Assembly: GCA_005019695.1 (NCBI GenBank)
Contig: RXID01015007.1
Coordinates: forward strand, 868,001-932,000
Direction of reading: 5' to 3'
From: Trichopus zeylanicus subsp. travancoricus
Taxonomy: Eukaryota > Streptophyta > Magnoliopsida > Dioscoreales > Dioscoreaceae
Length of the DNA: 64,000 bases
The notes beneath the pieces were generated by a model that made no database searches, was not told where the DNA came from, and worked only from the letters and a program-made list of their open reading frames with translations. Of this stretch, positions 39,796 to 52,700 are shown piece by piece. The translations under genes and the position numbers were made by a program. The number at the start of each line of letters is the position of its first letter. The stretch's first letter is position 1.

Positions 39796-39891
39796 GGGGG
39801 GGTAGTGTTTGGTCGACGGTCGAAGCCAATTGGGAACTAAGGTCGGTCCCCGCTCATTGATTTCTTCGTCGGGTTTTTAAGCTTTTGGATG

Positions 39892-42852
39892 GGGGTATTT
39901 ACCTGCGATCCCTAATATTTATTTTAGCTATTAAAAACCCCGGCGATTCAGTATTTAACTATATCTCTCTTATTTTAAAATTTATTAGCAATGATTTTTA
40001 TTTAATTAATTTTTTTAAAAAAAAATACCTTCTATAATTTTATAATTAAACCATTTAAAATTTTTAATTTCTCATTCCCTATTCCATGCTAAAAAAACCC
40101 TCAATTAAATATTAAATATATATTTGTATATTATAAATATACACTTCAAATATTTTTATTTATATATAAATCTAAATTTTCATATTCTTCAAATAAAAAT
40201 TTACAAAGAGGACCTTAAATATTTAAATTTTTTTCAAATAAATCATTCATAAAATTTTAAATTATAAGTTTAATATTTATATATTTTCAAATATACCCCT
40301 CAAATATTCTTATTTATAATAAGTCCAAATTTTATCTTTTTTTAATAAAAATTTAACAATAATAAAGGTTTTTAAATTTAAAATTTTAAAGTACAAGTTA
40401 ATATTTGTATATTTATAAACAGACCCCTCAAATATTTTTATTTAATAATAAGTCCAATTTTTTATCAATTTTTTAATAAAATTTCACAATATTTGAAGGT
40501 TTAAAAATTAAAATTTGAAATTAAAAGTTTAATATTTGTGCATTTCTAAATTGCCCCTTGAATATATTAATTTATAAATAAGTCTAAATTTTATTATTTT
40601 TAAAATAAAATTTTACAAAAAAGACATTGAAGGTTTTAAAACTTAAAATTTTAAGTTATAAGTTTGATATTCATACATTTACAAATAGGCCCCTTGAATA
40701 TTTTTATTTATAAATAAGTTTTTTTAATAAAAAATTTACAAAAAAGATATTGAGAGTTTTAAAACTTAAAATTTTAAATTACAAGTTTAATATTTATATA
40801 TTTAAAAATAAATCTCTTGAATATTGTTATTCATAAATATGTCCAAACTTTATCATTTTTAAAATAAAATTTCACAAAAAAGATATTGAGGTTTTTAAAA
40901 CTTATAATTTCAAATTACAAGTTTAATATTTATATATTTACAAATATATCTCTCAAATATTTTTATTCATAAATAAGCCCAAATTTTATCTTTTTAAAAT
41001 AAATTTTATAAAAAAGACATTAAAAATTTTAAAACTTAAAATTTTAAATTATATATTTACAAACAAATCTCTTGAATATTTTTATTTCTAAAAGGTCTAA
41101 ATTTTATCTTTTTTAAATAAAATTCTATAAAAAAGACATTGAAGAATTTAAAATTCAAATTTTAAATTTTAAATTTATTATGTATATTTTCAAAAGACCC
41201 CCTTATATATTTTTTTTATAAATAAGTCTAAATTATCTTTTTCAAATAAAATTTTATGAAAAGGATATTGAAGGTCTTAAAATTTAAAATTTTAGATTAT
41301 AAGTTTAATATTTGTATATTTAGAAACAGATCTCTTAAATAATTTTATTTATAATTTAGACTTATTTATAATTAAAAATATTCAAGGGGTCTTTTTGTAA
41401 ATATACAAACATTGAATTTATAATTTTAAGTTTTAAAAAATAGAGTATCTTTTTTCATAAAATTTTTTTTAAAAATGATAAAAGTTGATATTATTTATAA
41501 ATAGAAATGATTAAAGGGTCTATTTGTAAATGTATAAATATTAAACTTATAATTTAAAATTTTAAATTTTAAAATATTGAATATCTTTTTTGTAAATTTT
41601 TATTTTAAAATGATAAAATTTGGACTTATTTATGAATAAAATATTCAAGAGATCTATTTGTAAATGTACAAATATTAAACTTATAATTTAAGATTCTAAG
41701 TTTTAAAACCTTCAATATTTTTTTGTAAAATTTTATTTTAAAAATGATAGAGTTTGGACTTATTTATAAATAAAATTATTTAATGAGTCTATTTATAAAT
41801 GTACAAATATTAAACTTGTAATTTGAAATTTTAAGTTTTAAAACCTTCAATACCTTTTTCATATAATTTTATTTAAAAATAATAAAATTTAACCTTATTT
41901 ATAAATAAAAATATTAAACTTGTAATTTAAAATTTTAAATTTTAAAAACTTCAATGTCCTTTTTTAAAAATTTTATTTTAAAAATGATGAATTTTGAACT
42001 TATTTATAAATAAAAATATTTAAGGAGTCTATTTGCAAATGTACAAATATTAAACTTGTAATTTGAATTTTAAGTTTCAAAACTTTCAATGTCTTTTTAG
42101 TAAAATTTTATTTTAAAAATGATAAAATTTAGACTTATTTATAAATAAAAATATTCAAGGGGTTTATTTGTAAATGTACAAATATTAAACTTGTAATTTA
42201 AAATTTTACTTTTTAAAACTTTCAATAGTGTGAATTTTTATTAAAAAATGATAAAATTTGGACTAAGTTATAAATAAAAATATTTGAGGGGACTATTTGT
42301 AAATATATATATATTGAAATTATAATTTAAAATCTTTAAGTTTTAAAACCTTTAATATTGTAAAATTTTTATTAAAAAACATTAAATTTGGCTTTTTTAT
42401 AAATAAAAAAATTTGAGGGATCTATTTTTAAAAATATGAATGTTAAACTTATAATTTAAATTTTTGTAGAGGGTTTATTTGTAAAAAAATTTAAACATTT
42501 GACGTCCTCTTTGTAAATTTTTATTTAAAAAATATTAAAATTTGGACTTACTTATAAATAAAAATATTCAAAGGGTTTATTTATAAATATACAAATATGT
42601 AAATTATAATTTAAAATTTAATTGAGAGTTTTTGGTAAACATTTGGAAGAAAAAGTAGAGGATGAGAAATTAAACCGTTTTAAAAAATTAGTTGTAAAAT
42701 TATAAAAGATAAAAGTGAAATTTTTGAAAAAAATTGATTAAATAACAATAGGGTTGTATGGAATAAATTTAAAAAGGAAGAGGTGTATACTAAAATGGCG
42801 AGGGGAATTTTTGATAAATAAAATAAATATTTGGAGTTATTGGTAAATACCC
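39892..42852. mobile_element. AT-rich giant fold-back element, 2.96 kb, built of ~135-bp units
   Basis: The left end reads GGGGTATTTACC and the right end, reversed, GGGTATTTACC. Flanks TTTTGGATG and TTTTGAATT match at 7 of 9 positions. From the left to about 41345 the sequence repeats a unit containing CCCTTGAATATTTTTATTTA and AATAAGTCCAAATTTTATC. From there to the right the same unit occurs reverse-complemented (GACTTATTTATAAATAAAAA, GTACAAATATTAAAC). Measured period is 135 bp (41666 to 41801; 42041 to 42176). The outermost ~250 bp of each arm also pair and contain the core TTATTTAATCAA...AAAATTTC shared with the elements at 57227 and 58866. There is no open frame. Confidence 0.72.
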
Positions 42853-42859
42853 TTTTGAA

Positions 42860-45800
42860 TTGTTGTAGGAAACCACCTGGCGTACTGCTTTATTACAGAA
42901 AATTACATGTTTTCTCGATATTTGCCAGAAAGTGTGTACTTTGTGATTTATTTAAAAAAACAAATAGAAAAATTTTCTTGCATGTTCTGTATATATTTAA
43001 AAAGTGGTGTTTCTTTTCCAAATTATAATTGTTGGTAGAATCAAATTTTAAAAATAAATATTATGTATAATGAATATAAAACTCCACATATTATAACCAG
43101 CTACAGTGATATATAAATATATATTTATGTATAAATAAAATGGTAAATTTTATTTGTAATTTTAAAAATTAGAGGGATTACATGAAAACTTTAACAAGTT
43201 TCAAAAGAATATTAATAAATTTCTCTCCATATTTTGGTGGACCATTTTTTCGGCAAATTAAAGTAGAATTGGTTTATAAATTTCGAACAAGTTGCAAATC
43301 ATCTCAACCAAACCACCAAAAGTGATCGGTTCATGATTAATATTGAGCACAAAGCACAATTCAACTTCTAAATTTACATTGATATTTGCAATACTAATAA
43401 GAAAAAATTTTATATATACTTCAATAAAATCATGAATTTTTTTATATTCTTATAAAAGTTATAATTTATTATATCTTCTTTAAAATATTTTAAATAAAAA
43501 ATGTCTTTCTGAAAATTTTTTTTTTGTTCTTGAAAATTTATTTTTTAAAAAAATGTTACTCTCGAAAGGACATTTGAAAAATAAACTTCATTTTTAAAAA
43601 TATATAAAAAAATTATAGCTTTTATAAGATAGAAAAAATATGCACAAAATTTTTTTTGATAATAAAAATAATGTAGTTTATTTTTACTGATGATATTCTT
43701 AATGTGTAGCCTCATGGTAGAACATAAGTCCAATTCTTTTATTTTGTCATAGCTGTGAAGAAAGAAAATTATATATTGTCACGGATGTGAGATGGGTTAT
43801 GTCGGATCGCCATTATTATTTTAGGTCACGTTTGATATAGCTCAAAATAGTAATAGATTGTATACAAATGACCTGTGAGTAAATTTAAGTGTTAGGTACG
43901 ACCCACGACCTAAGGCTATATCATGTAATATAAATATTTACTTATAAATGTAAAAAAAAAATTATTTGATTATAGTTTATTCGGTTAAATTTTATGGTTT
44001 TCTTTCAAAAGACTTAGATTCAAATTTTGATAATAAATATTTTTAAAAAAATTTATAAATACCTAAAAATCTGGAAAAAAATATATTCAAAATATATATA
44101 AAAAAAAGGCTATGATGTGATTTAAATAAAAAATAATTTAAAAAATATTATATATATATATAACAGTATGCTTTTGCAAGAAGCCATTTTCACCTATATT
44201 GATCAAAGAGAGGTACATGTGCACTTTTTTTTTTATGGATCTAACCTATTTTTTAAAAAAGATAAATTCACAAGTCGAATTATACCGACCTGTTTGTTGT
44301 GTTATATTCGACACAATCGTATCGTAGGTCATTCTTGACTCACGAACTGCGATGGAGCTGTCAAATATAATCCGATATATAATACGGTCCAAATATTATA
44401 AATTTTAAATATTATTTAGCACGACTCAAGTCATAAACTAACCCACCAGTTTGGTGCTCGTTTTGACACCTCTGATGCTTGCTTATCGGAAGCAAGTTCG
44501 CTGTATGTTCACAAGTTCGAACTTTTTTGCTGCAACTTGCTGATGGTGTCATTTATATTGTTGAATACTTGTGTGGTCGAGATATTCTACAAACTAACAT
44601 ATTCATCCGCTGTCAAATGAACGTATTACTTATTTTGTACGTCTTCTTTCGTTATTTATGCAATTTTAACATTTTTTTTAAAAAAGTATAATATTAAATA
44701 AAATTTAATTTTTTTTGTTTTTAACAAATTCAAACAAGTAAAATTTCACAAAAATTATGTAACATGATAATATTATTTATGTGTATACCTATTGAATTTG
44801 AATGTTTTAAACTCGAATTAAAATTTAAATAAAAAAATATATATATTTAAAAATATATTTTTATTTTAAATATAATATTAAAAATTGTAATCACTATAAA
44901 ACTCAACTCAAGAACAAAAAATCACGCATGTTGATCTCGTATACACGAGTGTTTTTGATACTTCTCAATAATTTTTCATGTTAGTTTTTTTTTAATAGAC
45001 ATAATTTAATTTTAAATGAATTATATTGGCCTTTCCGCTTCCAATTACAACATATATTATTTACATATCAAAAAGAACAAATAATAACATTTTCTTATTT
45101 GTCAAAACTAACGCCCACATCTGCCCATGATTTCAAGAGATCCAATTTGATTGATCTCGATAATAAATCCAAAAATCCATGGCCCAATGACTGCGTGAAT
45201 CCAATTAAATTCATCCGGCCCTCTGGAATTTAAATATTTAAATTTGCGGTTCGAATTAATCATAATAATTGTTATAATTGCGGTTAAAGTTTCAAGTTTT
45301 GACTAAAATTAAAATTTTCCAATCCCAAAATTTGTTTCAAACTTACCAATTTATTTTATTTTATTATTTATATATTATTTAAATATTGTAAACTCATTTT
45401 AAATGAGATGTTTACGTTTTTTTATATTTGCAAAAAATTTGGGTTCAAATCCTATACCGTAGTGTTTTTTTTGTTTTTTTTTGGTATTTTAGCAAATTTA
45501 GGTAACTTTATAAGTATCAAGTTTAATTTAATTAAATTAAAAGACGATGTAATATTCTGATAAAAAAAGATATAGATTTTTTTAAATTTTTTTCTTTTTT
45601 CATATATTTTTATAAATTATAATATTTTTTAACTTAAAGTTAAAATATAATTTAAAAATAATTGGATCAAAATCAAAACAAAAATTTAATTTGAGCTTTG
45701 ATAAATTTTCAAATTAATTCTGAGATTAAAACTTAAAATATCGGTTGCGACAAAATCCATTTCTTTAGATCGAAGAGTCGGGGCCACTTTTCTTATTCGC

Positions 45801-46300
45801 AACTAATACCGCCCACCGGCTATAACACATCATCATTTTTTTTTAGATAAATCAATCATTTCTTCTAACCATCAAAAAGTTGAGCCATTTTTTCTAATTT
45901 TTAGAAAATGAAGTCCACCTCATATATTATTATAATTCTATTTATATTATATATTTTATAATTATTTATATTATTGAACGTTTATTTATGTAAAAAGGGA
46001 TTCTTGGTAATTTTTTGTAATTTTAAATCTAAAAATTCTGATTTAATTTTTTTACTTACAAGAGTTTAGTCCGAAAACCGAATAAGTTTCGACTTATTTT
46101 AATTTAGAGGTGGATTGGATACAAACTCTTCAGGAAACATGTACATGTATTTAAACAGCACAAATACGAACCATCATAGTACAAAGTAACCACAATAATT
46201 CACCATTAGATTCGGTCAAAATCGGATCTTGACGGAATGTAAACAAATGTAAATTAATGTAAAAAGTCAAAGATTATGAGCATATTTTGTATTTAAATAA
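42860..46300. other. AT-rich gene desert
   Basis: 3.4 kb of very AT-rich sequence with homopolymers and short low-complexity runs. Two less AT-rich patches (43780-43920 and 44270-44480) resemble decayed transposon ends but have no clear repeats. No gene is supported. Confidence 0.55.
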
Positions 46301-46389
46301 TAAACTCATCAGCAGAATAAATCCACCGAGAAGCACAACCCTCCTCCTCCGTCGCAGGATACCAATTCAATTTCTTCCTTCTCCGCACA

Positions 46390-48328
46390 ATGTCGCTCGA
46401 ATTCAACCAGCAGGACAGGATGCAGCCCAGACAGGATGCGGCCCGTCGAGCATCTGACCCGCAACGCCCCGGGAGTCCAGCAGCAAATCCTGAAGCAGAT
46501 CATGACAAGTAACTCCCAGACAGAATACTTGCATGGCTTCCTCGGCGGCCTCGACGATCCACACAGCTTCAAGCAGAGAGCGCCCCTCGTTGAATACGAG
46601 CAAATCTGGCCTTACATCGATCGAATCGCCAACGACGGTGAACCCTCTGACATTCTTGTCGCCGAACCCATTACCCAGTTCTTCCCAAGGTAAGTCATTC
46701 CAAGTTCATGCTTCAGTATTCTTGGAGTTGCATAGCTTTCATTTGCTTAGTTTGCACTCATGCAGCTCTGGGACCTCGAACGGACGGTCGAATCTGATAC
46801 CTTCCAAGGAGGATGGAGCCAAGACGTTTCTGCTTTATGTCAAGCTGGCAACCGATGTCATGAGACGGTAAGCAACCGCAAACGAGATTTATGTTATGGC
46901 GTCAACTGATTATATATCTGAAATAGAAGATAAAATTCGCGGATTTGTAGAGATACTTCAGCATATTGTCCCTTCAGATACATTCATGGGCTCCAACAAA
47001 GAAAAGTCATGTACCTTCTATTTGTGGAGCCGGAGAGGAGCACCCCCTCTGGCATCCCGGCCTGCTTTGTGTTCCCCACCCTCTGCAAAAGAAGCGGGTT
47101 TCAGACCTGGCTATTCAATTTGCATACCAGCCCGGTGGACACCATCTTGTGCTTGGACACCGAGCAGAGCATGTACAATCAACTCCTCTGTGGCCTTGTC
47201 CGTCGCCGGGACGTGACCCAAGTCGGGGACTCCTTCGCCTTGTCGTTCATCCGAGCGATCGAGTATTTGGAGCATCACTGGCGAGAGCTATGCTCTGACA
47301 TAAGAACAGGTAATGTCAGCTACCGTATCACCAACAGGAGATGTCGTGCGGCGGTCGGGAAAGTATTGGAGAAGCCTAAACCTGAACTGTCGAACATAAT
47401 CGACCTTGAGTGCAGCAAGCAGACGTGGGAGGGGATAGTCAAGGACCTTTGGCCAAGGGCCAAGTGCATTGACGCTGTTGTCACTGGTTCAATGGCTCAG
47501 TACATTCCGCTGATCAAGTTCTACGGCGGCGGTTTGCCGTTGGTCTCGATGCGGTACGCGGCGCAGAGTACTTTATCGGGATCAATTTGGCTCCGGTGGC
47601 CTCGCCATCGGAGGTTTCCTACACGCTGCTTCCTAACATGGCCAACTTCGAGTTCCTTCCTTTGGAGGAAGAGAAGGAAGCGGTTGATCTAACGGAAGTA
47701 GAGATCAGTCGAAGTCACGAGCTGTAGTCACTACTTTCACAGGCTTGTACGGGTGCCGGGTCGGCTACATCCTCGCTGTCTCCGGCTTCAGTAACGCGGC
47801 GCCGCAGTTCCGTTTTGTGGAGCGGCGGAGCGTCGTCCTAAGCATCGACGTCGACAAGACCAAGGAACAGGACCTGTTGAAGGCCGTGGCCAAAGCCAAG
47901 CTCCTTCTCGAGCCACACGGCTACGTTCTAGTCGACTACACGAGCTATGCCGATACTTCCTCTGTCCAGGGGCACTACGTGCTGTTCTGGGATCTCAGCT
48001 AAAAACACGTAGCCAAGATGTGTCGGAAAACCTAAATATTGATTCAGTTTTGATAGAGCATTGCTGCTTAGCCATTGACGAAGGGCTGGACATCGAGTAC
48101 CGGTACCTCCGGCGACGGGATGGGCCGATAGGAGCACTGGAGATAAGGGTGGTGCCAACTGGGGCGTTTGATTCGTTGATGGATTTCTTCATGTCGAGGG
48201 GGTCGTCAGAGGGGCAGTACAAGACGCCGAGGTGCCTCAAGTCCGGCGAGGCCATCGAGCTCATGGATGGAATGGTGGTGGGGAGCTTCTTCAGCCAGGA
48301 GGCTTTGGATGTGGCGTGGGAATTATAA
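46390..48328 (+). pseudogene. GH3 acyl-acid-amido synthetase pseudogene
   Basis: Three exons are traceable: 46390-46689, 46766-46867 and 46978-48328, with intact GT-AG junctions. They spell GH3 family blocks: SSGTSNGRSNLIPS, VMYLLFVEPE, QSMYNQLLCGLVRRR, RAIEYLEHHWRELCSDI, GSMAQYIPLIKFYGGGLPLV, SEVSYTLLPNMANFEFLP, VLVDYTSYADTSS and QYKTPRC. GH3 enzymes conjugate amino acids to auxin, jasmonate or related acids via an acyl-adenylate. The frame is broken at least four times. A 16-bp direct duplication lies just after the start (46414-46429 and 46430-46445). There is a shift at the YFGIN region near 47566, a lost base near 47724 (an HELVV-type codon becomes TAG), and a shift near 47995. The usual MYASSE part of the acid-binding region is degraded. 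High GC suggests it was once a functional monocot-type GH3. Confidence 0.88.
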
Positions 48329-48689
48329 TCCAACTTCAAATATTACGGCTTTTTTGAATTTTCTACCAGTTTATTTGAATTTTTACCATTTTTTTTTTGA
48401 GTTAATTGTATATATCTCTTTATCAATTGATGAAATTATATTTAACTCTTTTAAATTTTAAAAATTACGTATAGCTATCGGCGTTAGTACAGAAAAGTGT
48501 TTGTCATACTTTTTGGATTTAAGGTGAATTAAACTATAATCAAGATTTTAAATTTTAATCAAAATTAATTTGTTTCGATTGAAATGGATCAATTTTGGCT
48601 GAGAGCGCAACAGACCACTCCTCAATTTTAGTTTTGAAATTAGGATTTTTCGATAGTTTTTGCAATGCAACCCGCGGTGGAGCTGTACT

Positions 48690-49250
48690 ACGTCCTTCAG
48701 GATCTCCGGGCTGCCTTCTTCTCCTCCTCTTTCTTCTTCATTTGTTGTTGTTGTTCTTGATCATCTTCTTTTCTTTTGTTGTTGTCGCTGTTCTTCATTA
48801 GTCTTCTATTTTTGTTGCTGCTGCATAATTGTTGTTGTTGCTCCTCTTTTTCTTTTCTTCTTGCTGCTCTTGCTGCTCTTGCTGCCCTTGACAACGAAGA
48901 AGAATAATTGAATAGCAACATCAAAAAAAAAAAAAAAAGAGGAATAATGGAGCAACCATAACAAGGGACGAAGAAGAAATACAATGACAACAATTGAGCA
49001 GCAACAGCGAAGGAAGAAGAAGGAGCTTTCTTCCTCGTGTTGCTTCAGCTGCTCTTGATGATGAAGAACAATGGAGCAGCAAAAGAAGAAGACCTGGATC
49101 TCCATCCTGTTGCTGCTTCTTTTCTTACTTCTTGCTAATCTTGCTGTCCCTGATGATGAAGAAGAATAATTGAGCAAGAACAACAAAAGAAGAAGACGAA
49201 GCAAACTTGAGAAGGAGATATATGAGGATCTCCATCTTGGTGCTGCATGG
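48690..49250. repeat. Degenerate trinucleotide-rich tandem repeat (CTT/GTT switching to GAA/CAA)
   Basis: From about 48715 to 48890 the plus strand is rich in CTT, GTT and GCTGCT. From 48893 on it is rich in GAAGAA and CAACAA. Longer blocks recur: GGATCTCC near 48700, 49095 and 49226, and GATGATGAAGAA near 49054 and 49150, with copies about 96 to 166 bp apart. Both strands give long Ser/Gln/Glu-rich frames that follow from the triplets and are not evidence of a gene. Confidence 0.6.
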
Positions 49251-49621
49251 CAGCCTCCAATTTGGTTCACCCCATCTCTTTCTTCCAGCTAACGTTGTCA
49301 TTGCAAGGAAAATATATAGTGCTCGATTCCAACATCTTTACCCATGTCTCTGCCGAACTAGTTCGCTACCTCACCGTCGACCACGAGGTCCTAATGAAGA
49401 ACAAACCGTCCGCGCTACATATTGTCCCAGCGGTGCGCAACCTCCACAAAGCGCTCGGCGCCACTCGCGACGTTCATGCTCACCTTCATGAACTTGCCGT
49501 CGATTGCGGCATTCAAGAAGAGCGCGCCCCCATTGATGTGCCCCCATTGATGTGCCCACGCTTGTCATTCCTGCCAAATACCTTCGCGACCACGAATGAT
49601 CCCATGGAAGCGTCATTTTAG
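49247..49621 (+). pseudogene. Coding-like fragment, family not recognised
   Basis: A 124-codon frame of high GC, clearly different from the AT-rich sequence on its right. It includes YIVLDSNIFTHVSAELVRYL and HIVPAVRNLHKALGATRDVH, which read like a folded, once-functional protein. The frame starts inside the triplet-rich repeat and ends at the edge of the AT-rich fold-back element, with no splice sites or partner exons found. I do not recognise the family; it is probably a gene relic. Confidence 0.4.
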
Positions 49622-49739
49622 ATACCCTTCAACATTGTCAAAACGAATATTCATAAAATATTCATTTATTTGATAGGAAATCCAAACCAAAATAATATAC
49701 TGTTTTAAATTATTATTTTGCTAGTTTATACTAAAAATT

Positions 49740-52700
49740 TTTATCTACAACTTCCAAAATTTATTTTATTTATCAAAAATCTCTCGTGATTCCAATATTT
49801 ACTTATATATTCCTCCTTTTGTAATTTATTACATACAATGTGCTAATGTTATTTAATAAAAAAATATTTCAAAAATTTCACTTTTACCATTTACAATGTT
49901 ACAACTAAATCTCTTAAAATTTTCAACTTCTCACCATCCGCTTTTTCTCTCAAATATTTACAGGTGAACTTTCCATTAAATTTTAAATCATAATTTATAT
50001 ATTTACAAATACACCTATTTAATATTTTTATTCATAGATAAGTCCAAATTTTAATTTTTTTTAAATAAAAATTTACAAAAAAGACATTTAATGTTTAAAC
50101 TTTTTATAAATAAATCATCCATAAAAATTTAAATTATGAGTTTAATATTCACACATTTACAAATAGACCCCTCAAATATAATTATTTATAAATAAGCCTA
50201 ATTTTTAATTTCTTAATAAAAATTTTACAATATTGAAAGTTTTAAAACTTAAAATTTTTAAATAATAAGTTTAATATTTGTGTATTTATAATAGACCCTC
50301 AAATATTTATACTCATAAATAAGTCCAAAATTTATCATTTTTTAATAAAATTTTAGGGTATGGAATTTTTAAAACTAAAAATTTCAACTACAAGTTTTCA
50401 GTTGTATATTTACAAATAATCCCTTGAATATTTTTAATTTAATCATAATCAAAATCTTTATTGTTTGTTCAAATAAAATGTTGTAAAAAAATATTGAAAT
50501 TTTTAAAACATCGAATTTTAAAATTCAAGTTTAATTTTTATATATTTATAAATAGATCCCTTGAATTTTTTTATTTATCAATAAGTCAAAACTTTATTTT
50601 TTAAAAATAAAAATATACAACAACGATATTGAAGATTTTAAAACTTAAAATTTCAAAATACAAGTTTAATTTTTTATATAATTACAAATAAATTTCTTAA
50701 ATATTTTTATTTATAAATAAGTCCAAGTTTTATTATTTTTAAAATAAAATTTTATAAAAATATATTGAAAGTTTTGAAACTTAGAATTTCAAATTACAAG
50801 TTTAATATTTGTATATTTACAAATAGATCCCTTGAATCATAAATAAGTCTAAATTTTATTATTTTTAAATAAAATTTTACAAAAAACACACTGAAAGTTT
50901 TAAAACTTAAAATTTTAAATTACAAGTTTCATATTTGTATATTCATAAACAGGCCCCCTGAATATTTTTATCTATAAATAAGTTCAAATTTTATCATTTT
51001 TAAAATAAAATTTTACAAAAAAGACATTAAAATTTTTTAAGTTCAAAATTTTAAATTACAAATTTAATATTTGTATATTTTTTGAATAGACCCCTTCAAT
51101 ATTCTTATTTATAAATAAATCTAAATTTTTTCATTTTTGAAATAAAGTTTTTGGTTATAACTTTAATATTTATATATTTACAGATCAATCCTTCGAATAT
51201 ATTTATTTATAAATAAATTCGAATTTTATTATTTTTGAAATAAAATTTATAAAAAGGACCTCAAAGCTTTTAAAATTTTATACAATTTTAAATTATAAGT
51301 TTAATATTTATATATTTATAGATAGACCCATGTAATAATTTTATTTATAATTAAATCTAAATTTTATCAATCTTCAAATAAAATTCTACAAAAAAGAGCT
51401 TAAAAATTTAAAACTTAATAATTTAAATTACAAGTTTAATATTTGTATATTTATAGAATCATATATAAGTCTAAACTTTATTACTTTTAAATAAAATTTT
51501 ACAAAAAAGACATTCAAAGTTTTAAAACTTAAAATTTTAAATTACAAGTTTAATATTTATATATTCACAAACAGGCCCCCTGAATATTTTTATTTATAAA
51601 TAAGTCCAAATTTTATCATTTTTAAAATATAATTTTACAGAAAAGACATTAAAATTTTTAAAGTTCAAAATTTTAAATTATAAGTTTAATATATGTACAT
51701 TTTTCAAATAGACCTTCTCAATATTCTTATTTATAAATAAGTCTACATTTTATCTTTTTTGAAATAAAAGTTTTTGAAAAAGATATTGGTTATAAGTTTA
51801 ATATTTATATATTTACAGGTCAATCCTTCGAATATATTTATTTATAAATAAATCCAAATTTTATTATTTTTGAAATAAAATTTATAAAAAAGACCTCGAA
51901 GCTTTTAAAACTTTATATAATTTTAAATTATAAGTGTAATATTTATATATTTATAGATAGACCCATGTAATAATTTTATTTATAAATAAATCTAAATTTT
52001 ATCAATCTTCAAATAAAATTCTACAAAATGACCTTAAAAATTTTAAAACTTAATAATTTAAATTACAAGTTTAATATTTGTATATTTATAAATAGATCAC
52101 TTGAATATTTCTTTGGTAAGTTCAAATTTTATTATTTTTTAAATAAAATTTTACAAAAGAGATCTTGAAGGTTTGAAAATGTTCAAATAAGTCCTTATAA
52201 CTAATTTTATAAAAAATCTCTAATTTTCTCAAAATTACAAATCAACTTCAGAAATAGAAATTTTGCAAGTAACCCCCTATATTTTATAGTTTTATGAAAT
52301 ACTATAATTTTAAAATTTGTACAATTTCTTCCCGTATATCTCATCTACATCCAAATTAAAATTTGAATATGTATGTGGGTAGATGTGATCCAATTTTGAT
52401 TTAGAAAATTATAAAATTTGGACTTATTTATAAATAAAAATATTTGAGAGATCTATTATAAATATATAAATATTAAACTTGTACTTTATAATTTTACAAA
52501 ATTTAAAAACCTTCAAGGTTCTTTTTCTAAAATTTTATTTAAAAATGATAAAGTTTGGATTTATTTATGAATAAAAATATTCAAAAAACCTATCTATAAA
52601 TGTAAAAATATTAAACTTATAATTTAAAATTTTATAAAGTTTGAAGACTTTCAAAGTCATTTTTGTAAAATTTTATTCAAAAAATAATAAAGTTTAGATT

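Noticed and set aside
48806..49270. 154-codon Ser/Gln-rich frame
   Set aside because: A consequence of GAA/CAA triplet repeats; there is no conserved segment outside the repeat composition.
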